Part shown: one piece after another, positions 9,476 through 19,700 of the stretch
Layout: each line of letters begins with the position of its first letter
Position numbering within the stretch: the first letter of the stretch is position 1
Assembly: GCA_015143735.1 (NCBI GenBank)
Contig: VKHC01000029.1
Location: 5,248 to 25,908, forward strand
Reading direction: 5' to 3'
Source: Synura sp. LO234KE
Taxonomy: Eukaryota; Sar; Synurophyceae; Synurales; Mallomonadaceae
DNA length: 20,661 nucleotides
Made by a program: the position numbers and the translations under genes
The notes under the pieces: generated by a model
Told to the model about the DNA's origin: nothing
The model's input: the letters and a program-made list of their open reading frames with translations, nothing else
The model's database searches: none

Positions 9476-10297
9476 ATTTACTTCTTCTAAGTCTTTTGTT
9501 ACTGGTGAGTTTAAAAGATATCTATCTACCCCTCATATTACAAGCTCATTTGATAAATAGTTTTCCACTGAACAATATTACTTGTAAGGTAACCACCTCC
9601 GGCGCACCATGTGACGAGTCTCGTATCATCTCGTAGAAGAGCCTGGGTGGGCTACCCCGCATCTGCACAGTTGTTAACTATAAAGTTTCCGCATGGAGGG
9701 AACCGATGGCCGGGAATCAGAGAAATATGTGAATTTTTAAATCTACTACGCGAGTCAAGTTGGCAGACTCACTTGACAATCGGATGGTCACTTGTTTGTT
9801 CAGAGCGCCGACACTTTGGATTACCTTTGGGCACAAGAGCCGGAGAAAGAACAAACGTAATTTTTAAGGAAACTGGTAATATGATATCCTACGCTCAGTA
9901 TGTTTCGACAACGATCACGGATTACTGAAGCTTTCAAAATTGCAGTTTGATATCTAGTTTTTATTTGCTGTTCCCATATCAATATCATCCGATTTTTTCT
10001 TATTAGGAGCCATAATAATTATGTAAATGCAAGGTTGACTTGTTTCGTAACCTCCAAAATTATTTTTATTTCATTTAAAATGCTCTATTTTGAGTTTATG
10101 ACGCCCGTCTTTCTAATTAAACTTCTCTATTTATAGAATATACTCTAGTTACGGCTAAAGAATATACTCAGTTACGGCTGCTCTAGATAGTTTTCATCTC
10201 TTTCTCATTCAGTTTTTTTACTCAATAAAATATCTGGCAAAGAATGAACTCTGCAGAACGGAGCTTTGTGCGTCGATGTGCAGTTAACTTGAACTAG
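9476..10297. other. spacer; no confident gene
   Basis: A plus-strand frame of 105 codons at 9611-9928 lacks an ATG start and any recognisable motif, and the opposite strand is open over part of the same stretch. I see no consistent exon chain. A spaced direct repeat lies at 10136-10179. AT-rich DNA follows up to the possible exon at 10298. Confidence 0.35.
10136..10179. repeat. short spaced direct repeat
   Basis: gaatatactctagttacggct (first copy, 10136-10156) recurs at 10160-10179 with one base missing. The copies are separated by three bases. The function is unknown; it is probably slippage or local duplication. Confidence 0.6.
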
Positions 10298-10839
10298 TTG
10301 GTGCTAAGGCTCCTCTCGTCGACACAGTGGCAGCAATTGACACACTTCTGAACGACAGCTGTAGTCGAGATTTGAAACTATTGAAAGACGGGAGAACAGA
10401 TGAAACTCTTGTAGTTAATAGCAGAGTCGCTTCTGCAACCGATCCGACCGGTCTACCGCGGTATTTCCAGTAAAAACTCAAGCCTTGCATGGCAAGGTTC
10501 TAGTTTAATATTCGACACGGGTTTTCCGTCGCTGTTGTCAGTTTTTCTTGTGGCGTCTTTACCTAACTAAACTATCTACATAAGATTTTTGAAAAGAGCA
10601 GCATATACGCGAATAAAATTGCAGGTCAGAATTTCCCCGTGGAAAAAGTGATGCAGTTGATCGTTCGTTTCGTTTATCTAGTGAATTTCAGAGATATCAG
10701 ATGTAGGAGAAGTATAAGGGTCTTTTATGGACATGCCAACGTTCTAGCGGCAATTCAATCTCAAAGGAGAAACTTCTCCCAAGTATTGGTGAGGGAGGGC
10801 GCGTACAACCAACTACTCTTCGTTCTTAAAACTAATTAA
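10298..10839 (+). CDS. possible SpoU/TrmH-type RNA 2'-O-methyltransferase N-terminal exons (partial)
   Basis: The frame from 10692 reads RSIRVFYGHANVLAAIQS followed by QRRNFSQVLVREG. This fits the start of the SpoU substrate-binding domain (pattern: iyG.naVl.Al.s.rr.i..vlv.eg). Enzymes of this family methylate the 2'-O of ribose in rRNA or tRNA. Two starts are possible. One is ATG 10651, which gives a basic N-terminus like a mitochondrial presequence (MQLIVRFVYLVNFRDIRCRR). The other is a phase-matched splice from an upstream exon at 10298-10469 (AKAPLVDTVAAIDTLLNDS...) to acceptor AATTTCAG at 10691. Downstream the frame either stops at 10839 or splices at TTG|GTGAGG (10788/10789). An ACTAATTAAC branch-like sequence sits just after it. 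I could not find the knotted catalytic domain downstream, so this may be a fragment or pseudogene. Confidence 0.33.
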
Positions 10840-11290
10840 CACGCTCAGCTTTCGATTTTTTAGTAGATATGACTACTCATCACCGTCAACGTTTGTGAAA
10901 ACTGCAATCACCTACATATTCATAAAGTTTTGTCAGTATGCTAGAAGCACGCAGTTTGTATAGTTGTGTAGTGGTTATCAGCTTTCGGAAACATTGCTCT
11001 GTGTGTGTAGGATACCGATTGCGGTTTATATTCGATACAATTACAACGCGCCAAGAGACTCAACAAGTATCACACAATTAAATTTATTACTAAGAACTTC
11101 TGATAGGGTATTGAGCCATTGTTATTTAAACCTTGAAAATTTATCTTGCTCAAAATTCGGAAATGAATGGTATCAATAATCGATCAACTAAGCACCGAAC
11201 CCATCAACCAAACAGCAAAAATACATCAGCGCACAAAACGCATGACGGGTTACCTTCAGTACCGCAATAATTCATTATAATAATATAGTG

Positions 11291-11330
11291 GGGCTAACTA
11301 AAGATGATAAGGGTTAACTGAAGATGATAA
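11291..11330. repeat. 20-bp tandem duplication
   Basis: gggctaactaaagatgataa is followed directly by gggttaactgaagatgataa, with 18 of 20 bases identical. It lies in AT-rich spacer DNA with no gene assigned. Confidence 0.7.
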
Positions 11331-12937
11331 AAATTCATGATTTGAGAAAACTCCTTAATTTGATTCACCAAAAGACCAAGCGAGCACTTTCCGTGACCTC
11401 ATCTGATGGTTCAACTCAACTGAATCACTACACTTTCAGTGAGTAAATTTTAGGTGGATATTTTATTGTATGCCTCATTTTGACTTCGGAGAGTAATAAA
11501 TTCAGGTCGCATTCACACACCAGAAGAACTTTGGATATCCGACTCAGATCTTCACTCTACTCGGATGTAGTCAAAACGAGTTGTTTAATATTTTGGAATC
11601 AAATTTATTGACCGGTACAACCAAATTTTCTGAAAGTGTTCAAATATCAAGCCCTTGAAAATATCAAAGCAATTTTTGGTGAATGTTCCAGCAAACTTTC
11701 CGTATCAGCAGTACCTAGGAAGAGTTCTAGCTATCAACCTAGCCATTTCATAAGTGTAGATCTCTCAACTAGTAGATCGCGCAGTACCTCTATACTGAAG
11801 CCTCAATTGCGCCCATGATAGGGCACGGGTCTCGTAAGACTTAAAAGAATCCTGAGCACCACGTTCTAACACCACAGCTAGATGCGAGCATGGTGGAGAA
11901 ATCGCTGCCCGCAAGCTCTTGACACATCGACGGATCTCGGTCCTTGGTTTTTGTCGCCGTTCGGAAAGTCCTGCGGGGCGAGGACCACCAGTACACTGGG
12001 TGGATAACGAGGAAATTTCACTGGAGCTGCAATTTCACCGCAGCCCCCAAAAACCCCTACGTGGAACAGGATATGCCCACGGCAGCGAAGGAACTTGAAA
12101 AGTTGAAAAAATTCTTGCCTTGAAACTGGAGCGGTTGACCGGGCACGCAAGGCATTGCTGTGTTAATAAACGGAATCGGGCATCCTTTAACTCTAGAAAG
12201 TTGCGAGAGTAAAGGAGAGGTGAATGCATCAGGCCCGCCAGTTGTTACCAGCGTTGACGCCCTGACACTTTTGGGTTCTTGCTCTCTGTGGCAATTGACT
12301 TTGTAGAAGCCTATTCGATACTCGGTAGTTAGCATTCATACGTTGCTTCACTTTTGGAAGGTGTAGGTCTTGGTGCAGGATTCATGATTGAATGCTACAA
12401 ATCTCTTAAATTCTCTGGGTACAGAGTTGATTCTCTGCTTCTCCTTCAGGAAAGATAGTCGTTGGCTCAACTGCTGAATTGCGTGACGCTTGATTGATCC
12501 CTTCTGGTTTGAAGAGGCCGATTAAACTCTCTGCAAATATTCCTGATACGCGTTCTCAGTAACGGCGGCTTGTTCTTTCGTAAAGACTTCTCGGAACCTT
12601 TCATATTCTCTGAGGCTCCAAACTTCAAACCATTTTCCATGGGCTGGGTTACCCCCGATGATTTCTGCATGAAGTTGGATTCCAGAAATTTAAATATATT
12701 TTCCGGATCGGGGTTAAGTGGCTTGAAGCACGGGTTCTGCCGAAGAGGAAATTAAGCCCGATCCGCGGACGCTTCGAAGTTGAAACAAGGCGCGGAATCC
12801 GGATTGCCATTGGATTTGGATTCTGGAAAATTCGTTAAATAACTGTATCACTCCCGCATTAAATTGAAATATTATTTCAAGCAACAGGGTGAACGTTGGA
12901 AGACATTACTTAATCTATGGAGACTTAACCAAATTTT

Positions 12938-13008
12938 CGGCCATTTGGTAATTGGTTTTGGTTACCAAAATTTCCGCCATATTCGGTAATTGGATTTGGT
13001 TACCAATT
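12938..13008. repeat. imperfect direct repeat, each copy with an internal inverted repeat
   Basis: Two copies of about 33 bases (12938-12969 and 12975-13008) share the core ggtaattgg.tttggttacc. In the first copy TTTGGTAA (12944-12951) pairs with TTACCAAA (12962-12969) around a 10-base loop. The second copy keeps GGTAA/TTACC. This could be a duplicated binding-site-like element or the remains of a palindromic repeat family. Confidence 0.6.
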
Positions 13009-13239
13009 GCTCCAGTCAATTTTCAAAGCTTTTGATTTCCGAGTCTTTGGCGACAATTTTTTTAGCGTATAAATAACGAGGATTGAATATATTGTTTGCA
13101 AATTCTAAGTCGAAACCTCCCAGAAATCGAATAAAAAATCGTAGTATGTAGATAGGACAAATATCGCCTCACGTTTTTAAAATAGAATCCGCTCTTGCAT
13201 GGCCTACTGCCTCTGCTTTCTCATCTCCCAATTTTAGTG

Positions 13240-13425
13240 CTACTTCACTCCTTCCGCGTCTGGTTGAGTCCAGAGTGACGTGTCCGGAGGACATCGCACA
13301 GCACTAATCTCGGGGAAATTCTCCCTCACCGCTATAAAGGTGTCGGCCTCTTCCCCCTGCCGCCGCACCTCGGTCACACCAGCAAGTTGCCCGCCCTTTG
13401 GTACATAGTATTGGATGATTGCCGA
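13240..13425 (-). CDS. orphan exon-like open frame, function unknown
   Basis: A GC-rich island on the minus strand encodes 61 residues after an acceptor-like TACTAAAGTACTACTAAG and ends in TAG. An alternative donor GGA|GTGAAG lies just before the stop. It includes IIQYYVPKGGQLAGVTEVRR and TFIAVRENFPEISAVRCPP. The composition looks coding, but no upstream exon was found between it and the RFT1 stop 700 bases away. It may be the last exon of a gene or a pseudogene fragment. The YYVPKG...F pattern loosely recalls the YLAPG...F module in the chromatin gene at the left end; that likeness is weak. Confidence 0.35.
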   Translation of the reverse strand, partial: SAIIQYYVPKGGQLAGVTEVRRQGEEADTFIAVRENFPEISAVRCPPDTSLWTQPDAEGVK

Positions 13426-14143
13426 CTTAGTAGTACTTTAGTAATATCATGATTTAACCTTTTACTATTTTCACTTATCCATTGTATGTTTGCCGAAAAT
13501 CTAATAGTTATATATTACGAACTTATCCATTGTACGAGTAACATGTACCTAGCCCCTTGCTTATTCCTACTTCTCCCCCTTTTTCGGCCGCTACTCACTA
13601 CTTCTTGTTTGCCACTACTACTTGGTGTCTACCACGGAGAGGAGTTGTGTGAGGGAGTACCGTGGTAGGTGATGATAATCGCGACCAGATTTAGATAGCA
13701 CCATCCACTCGTCGCCACCCTGTTTTAATAATATTGTCCGTCAGGTTGCTAACTTTGTTAAAAGGAAAATAAAATTTCCATTTCTTCAGATTCTAATCAT
13801 GATATGCTGTTATCAAAATGAACGCTACAGAGGATAGATTGTTTTCGGGTTTTTAATCTAGTGCCTCTTTATCATGGCACCGTGCTTGAAATTATTGCAA
13901 TTAGTTTGACATCAAATTTGACATAAATAGTAACAAGCACAACTAGTATCCCATCCGCTTCCTAACACGAAAGACGAGAGCACATCCACCGAATTCGAAG
14001 CCGCAGTAGGTAGCTTGACCACAACGCAACTCCAATAATGAAATGTTATCTTGTTAGCCGGCCAAAGGATTCATAAGAGTGTCGGATGAGGAGCTGGTAC
14101 AGATAGGTGCACATTGATAGATACACTCAACATACCTCTCTCT
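13426..14143. other. spacer 3' of RFT1
   Basis: This contains a hydrophobic plus-strand frame at 13486-13668 that I regard as chance, a strong hairpin at 13629-13668, and short open frames on both strands near 13930-14040 without a consistent exon chain. The 3' untranslated end of RFT1 must lie in the upper part. Confidence 0.35.
13629..13668. repeat. perfect 9-bp hairpin
   Basis: CTACCACGG at 13629-13637 pairs exactly with CCGTGGTAG at 13660-13668 across a 22-base loop. It is GC-richer than its surroundings. No T-run follows, and this is a eukaryotic context, so I do not call it a terminator. Confidence 0.55.
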
Positions 14144-16608
14144 TTACCGCTCCTTCCCCCCTCGCACCATGGTGACTAACGGCACCAAGTCCGACCCGTG
14201 AGTTCTCCACGCGGTGAGCAAATAGACACAGAAGCTGAAGACGCCCGCACACAAGTGCACCAGCGCCGTGGCGGCGAGGGGGCTGCCCCACTCCACCCTG
14301 TCCGAGCACTCAGCCTCGCGTAGAGTCTGCTGCTCCAAAGCTGAGCGAGGATGCGGCTGGGCCGGAGGATAGAGGGTCCTCTCCGAGCAGCTTTGGGTCC
14401 GGGCGGTCAGATGAGCGTCCAGTTGGTTAGCAAAGAGCGAGGATGTGGAGAAGGTCAGCAGTAGGCCCAAGGACAGTGCGAGCCAGACTCGACGGTGGGG
14501 GACCACTCTGGTGAGCGAAGCAGCAGCAGGTCCGGACGGTACCACATACGCAGGACTGGATGACGAGGACACGGGATCCAACGAGACTTGTGACCCACAG
14601 TCCTCGCCCTCTCCGCTACGGACTCTCCCTCTCCTCCTTACGGCAGGCGAGGACCCGGGAACTGGTTCAGTCTCCTCTACTCCCTCCATCTCTGCAACTG
14701 AGACCAATACATCCGGATGCTCGTCCCCATCCTCAGTTTGATCGCGAGCAACCTGATTCTCCACCTCCGTCTCCCCATTCTGCCGCACAGAGTCTTCCGT
14801 CCCAGCCCCTGTCCATGTCCAAGTTGAAGTCTCCTCAGCCTCATCCTCACCAGTGGCCACGTCGTCCTCGTCCACGGAATCCCCCCGCAATCCTCCGGTA
14901 CCAACTCTCCCCCTTCTCGTACCCTGCACTACAACTTCAAGTGCACTCTGTAACAACGGCATATTCAACGTCGCCGCCGGGCGCGCTGTACAATTGTGTA
15001 TGTACCTCAAATTGAAAACCAGTCTGGTCACCATACTGAATGCGTTGGCCCAGACTAGTCCACTAGTGCCCATGTACAGCATGCACGGCCTGATCGTTGC
15101 CACAAACACCAAGGAGCTGAGGACCAGCCCTAGATTGAGCTGAGAGATGAAATAACGAGGAGGGTTTGTAGGCACAGGTGTTCCACTTTTGCCATTCACA
15201 TGGGCCCGCTCCTCCACACATTCACTGTTTCCGTTACTGCTGCTCGGAGATGTAGATATGACATAGGCCTCCGTTACGCCATTCAGACACATGACACCGA
15301 GATAGAAACAAAATGCTGCAAGCGTACGAACCATTTCTGGGGAGTACCACCGCGAGCCAAGAACATAATAACACAGTAGTCGGACATAATTGGGACCGAA
15401 TACCGGAAGTACTGCACTGAATAGAACGGCCAGCTTCAACAAGCCAGATATAAGGTTCTGTAGACCGTGATAATGCTCCCTAAGGTCCGCCAAGTGTTTA
15501 GAATGCTGGTGCCGTATACGCGATGAAAAATATTCGTATTTCGAATTAAGTTGGTTTATATGGTTTACTTGGACTTGCATACAATTCATACAGTTGGAAA
15601 AAGCCAAACGCGCACTTTCTTCTACGGGAAGGAAGAGTAGTCGAGCTGCTAGTGATCCATAATTCTGTGCTATCGCGTACAGACCTTGGTCATACAACGA
15701 ATAAAAGAAAGATAACACAATCTTATCTGCTTCGGTCAAAATAAATTTGATGATGGACGTGGATGTCGATGATAGCGCGCTACTTAGCGTCGATTCCCCG
15801 AACTGGTTTTTAAGGACATTCATTAATTTTATTACCGGTGATGTGTAATCGTTCCCATATATATCTTTATCACCACTATATTCGCCACGAGTAGGATTAG
15901 GAAGACTTATGAACTTCGGAAAATAATGCTTATAAGGTATCGGCTGTTTGTTTATAACCGCAACCGTCCGAATGTGATAAATCAATATGATCAGGTAGAC
16001 GAATCCATACGCTATTTGAGCATAAGCGAATCCATATATGCCATACTTATAGATACCTACCAATGTAAATGCAACAATCGACCTCACAAAAACCGCTCCA
16101 CTCTCAGCTCGGAGTCTAGGGCTAATTTGAATTACATTAGAAGAAATATTGTAAATTGGTTCCCCCAACAATTCCAGATAGGCAGCTACCGCATATAGCT
16201 GCATTAATTTTGGAAGCTGAGAGGCTTCGCTGCTGTAAGCAGATAAATAAACTGAGATACCAACAACTACTAACGTGAGCAGAAATGCTGGAATCCATGA
16301 AATATTGACAATTTGTTGAACTTCCAGAAAGCTGGTCAAGGGTGATCGCAAAGATGCTACGCGTATGCCTTCTCTGATTCATGAAATTTGATAAATCATG
16401 AATGGCAGTATTATTAAATTAAATACCTTGACAGAAAAAGAAAACACGAGCAAAGCAACTCTAACTGTATAGCAGCTAATCCGAAAGTTGATGGATCGGT
16501 ATATCTGATAAGTAAATTATTTAACACAAAAGAACATAACTTTTGGAACAAATTAATAAGAAAAATTCCAGATATCCCATTCAAAGCGCGAGATACATTT
16601 GATTTCAT
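14144..16608 (-). CDS. RFT1: RFT1-like endoplasmic reticulum membrane protein with large acidic insertion
   Basis: Two exons, 16608-16427 and 16373-14144, flank a 53-base intron and give 803 residues from ATG 16608. The family (about 540 residues in human) is a polytopic ER protein needed for dolichol-linked oligosaccharide supply in N-glycosylation; its flippase role is disputed. Family marks: LIRYTDPSTFGLAAIQLELL and the FLSREGIRVAS motif, which the intron splits; then LELLGEPIYN and SPRLRAESGAVFVRS; then EADKIVLSFF, QGLYAIAQNYGSLAARLLF and PVEESAR; then LCYYVLG. Many membrane helices are visible. Residues about 545-680 are a Glu/Asp/Gly/Ser-rich insertion with no counterpart in the usual protein. 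The last helices and a charged tail (MVRGGKER) follow. A Ser/Asn loop near residues 435-465 is also longer than usual. The insertion is GC-rich and open in the antisense frames, which explains several false plus-strand frames at 14445-15143. It is divergent from the secreted-protein gene. Confidence 0.9.
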
Positions 16609-16724
16609 GTTTTGATTCACACGACGACTTATGTCATCAAATTAAATTTTTAATTTTGACCCTCGATTAACGCAGATGTCGAAATTCACAAGAGACTTTA
16701 CTCTCCAGTACGCTCACCGGCAAA
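16609..16724. promoter_or_regulatory. 116-bp divergent intergenic region, possible bidirectional promoter
   Basis: This separates the start codons of RFT1 (16608, minus) and the secreted protein (16725, plus). It holds an AT-rich near-palindrome, aaattaaatttttaatttt, at about 16639-16657, and a TTATGTCATC sequence at about 16629-16638 that resembles half of a bZIP site. Both are only suggestions from sequence. The leader before ATG 16725 is pyrimidine- and CA-rich. Confidence 0.4.
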
Positions 16725-19700
16725 ATGACTCTAATATACTACCGCATCTTACTTTTCCTTACAGAAATTATTTTTTTATGTCTATCTGGTTCCGTGTTGG
16801 ATATAACAAGCAATTTTGTCGATGACACAGGAGAATATTTACTAGCGGAATGGATGGAGTTAGGTTCAATAACAGTTCAATATAATACTTTTGTAAACAT
16901 CAAGACGAAGTTGCAAAAATTTAATCGACCTCATGTTTTCATAAGCATACCGAGAACCATAAAAGGACCCCACAATATTTTCTCCACCCCGAATTTTCGT
17001 ATAGCAAAGCTACATAAAGACAGTACAAGCGGCGCTTACATTTTCAACATCAAAGCCGTCTTACAGAACAGTTCTTGGTGCAATCAAACTTGGTCCACTC
17101 CACCAGGAAATGCGTACGTTGCGGTCACATATCTTATCGTCGAAGAGGGTCATTATGACCTCAACAATGCAGAATTTGATGCCATAAGTGAAGTTTTAGA
17201 CAATCTTTCTAATACAGGTTATATATTCAAATTTTCAAAGCCTTTTCGAAGGAACTCGATTGATTATGCAAACACAGCACTACCTTCACTGATCGCTCAA
17301 GCACAAACTCACAATAATCCTGGATACATAACATATCGAGCCGTATTAGCGGCTGCTACAATTGAAAGTGCTACATTAGTTGCCACCCTATATAATCGCG
17401 GATCATCCTCGCGCTCCCTAAAGACCACTGAACGAATATCCTTGTTTTCCTTTATATCGAATTTCGTGGGGTTGTGCGATAATGACGTGACTTTCGAGAC
17501 GTTTAAAACATCTTTACCTGTTACGATAAATCCGCTTTCCCCTTTTCAGTCATATCATACTTTTCAATACAAATATTATACCAGTCCGAGTCTATTCGGA
17601 ATGATTCAAACGGACGCTGAACAGGGTCTCAGTCTCACTATTGACGCCTATAACCGCTCTGTCCATGGAATGAACATACAACTCACAATCAATGAACTAG
17701 ATTTGAATTGTACTGAATCTAGCTCCTTGCTGTCCAAAGATGTGGACGGCAACAAAGAAGTGCTTGCCTTCTTTGTCATTGGCAAGTCTCATCAGAAGGT
17801 CAGAAGAGATGGGATCGCGGCGGGGAATCAACCGTCGCAAATATCGGCGATTTCGTGGAAAGATTCAGTTGTAACATCCACGTCTAATTCGTTTGTCAAA
17901 TCCAGTCGCTCGCTATCTTCAACTCCGGCGGGGTCGCTGTCGAGTACTTCAGTCAGTACGACTGCCCATGCCCCGGGGATGGCGACCGTCGCAGGGAAGT
18001 GTTTTATTAAATACAACACTGACGGGGATGACAGCTTCCACGATTCCATTCACAGTCCTGATAATCGATACGATCGCGACGATTGGAGTTGGAGTGACTG
18101 GTTGGAAGACGAGGACGACAATAAGCATGTGGCCTACACTCCCGACGGCGATTCCGTTCCAAGCTCTCTGCCCACGGCTTCCAATAGTTCAAGCGCAGTG
18201 ACTGGATATAAGAAGGATGAAGATAATAAGAACAGCGCCGACGATAAACAGAGAGAGGGGGACGGGACCAACGTCAATTTCGTTATGTTCAATCGAAACG
18301 GTTACAAGAATGACGGAGGGGCGTGGTCGAGCGGCCGCGGGGATGACGCTGCGGACAGTGGCGATCACAGGGATCGCTATGCGCGCGATGCCGACGACAT
18401 CGACGCCCTTCTGTTTCCGCGCGCTGTGCTTCGCAACAGCACCGCCAACACGAGCGACGTCTGTATAACGTGAGCGCCGTTTTTGTTTTTGTTAACGCGC
18501 TGCGGATGGGTGACACAGGAATACTAGTTCATTCAAATATGTGATTGAAATTGATTGATGTTATCTTAATATGCTCTACCATAGGTTCTGGTTAAGGGAC
18601 AGCTTTGGGGATGGGTGGGGGTCCGCCTCTTTCTATCTCTACGACAGAGCGTCGTACCACTTGAAGACCGCCCCAGACTGCACGGTTAACAACGGATCCA
18701 CCCACAAGACTGTGACCTACTGCTTTGATGTGAACGGTGATGGTGGGGTGGCCGTAACTGCCACTGTCTTCGGCTTTAACCCGCCGCACCCTTGGGAGGT
18801 GAGCGCGTCTGTTCGGAGGGGAGGGGAGGGAGCCCAAACCAGACAGTGGCATCTGACAGATGAGAAGCTCACTTGTCACTCACTGAGTCTTCTGCTCCTG
18901 TGTTACCTGCGCCGCTCGGCTGATTGGCTTCACAGATATCGTGGGAGGCACACGTGCACGCGGACGGGCGGGTTTTCTACGGAGGCCTGAATACGATCAT
19001 GACCTTCCAGGTCTACACCGTCACACCTACTCCCTACTTATCGTCGGCGGCCTTTCTGTCCTCAGCCAGTGATGGCCCCGCGGGCACCTCCCTTGGAAAC
19101 AGGAAGAGATATATGGTCAAGTTAAAACAGGCAGACGACCTGCTGCCGGGGCCAGGGGTAGACCGAGGCGAGGCGAGCGGGTGAGCGACAGGTTCTTATA
19201 ATGCTATTTCTGCGTATAATGGGGACCTATGTGCTCTAAACGAACAGAGTGGAACATTCTCACTGATATGCTTGATTTTATAACTTCACCACTGCCACAC
19301 TGCGGTATATTATTCTGTTCGACGTTTTGATGTCGAACCGATTTAGATTTTTCCACAGCTAGTAATATGATCCGTGGCAAAGAAAATCTTAATTTTTTAG
19401 TCAAAACGATCTTATTCAAAGATTTCCTTGGCGGATGTAAGTCGTCTTATGGTATCTAATTGTGTCATTTAGAAAGATTAAATAATAAAGGACGACCGCA
19501 TCGTTCGTGTTATTTACCTGCTTTTGTTAATTGACCTAGTAGCAGGACGACTTACTCTATACCTATATAACTGTCATGTCATTTTATTCAGGTGCACCAA
19601 TTACAATACGATTCCATATTCGGTTTCCAGTGACGGTTGCTCCATAAGATCGTCGTATGAGGGTGACCACTCAAATGGAAACAAGATATACGACGGAGGA

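Larger units (their letters stand above)
10840..13239. other. gene-poor region with repeats and uncertain coding remnants
   Basis: Mostly AT-rich with scattered short frames. A GC-richer patch at about 11900-12330 is open in several frames on both strands. The most protein-like frame is plus-strand, about 11927-12121 (GEDHQYTGWITRKFHWSC, then NPYVEQDMPTAAKELEKLKK). It carries on past stops in the same frame to about 12305, which could mean a decayed gene. A minus-strand frame at 12750-12467 is also open. Neither has a start, clean splice sites or a known motif. Short repeats lie at 11291-11330 and 12938-13008. Confidence 0.3.

Noticed and set aside
9611-9928. Plus-strand frame of 105 codons
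   Set aside because: No ATG start and no motif. The opposite strand is also partly open, so chance is as likely.
11878-12335. Overlapping minus-strand frames
   Set aside because: All three frames are open because of local GC content. None has motifs or convincing splice sites.
12467-12755. Frames on both strands resembling capsid-type low-complexity sequence
   Set aside because: Both strands are open, with no zinc knuckle, protease or polymerase motif nearby, so a retroelement call is not supported.
14445-15143. Several plus-strand frames of 90-150 codons
   Set aside because: They are antisense shadows of the GC-rich, acidic insertion and late helices of RFT1.
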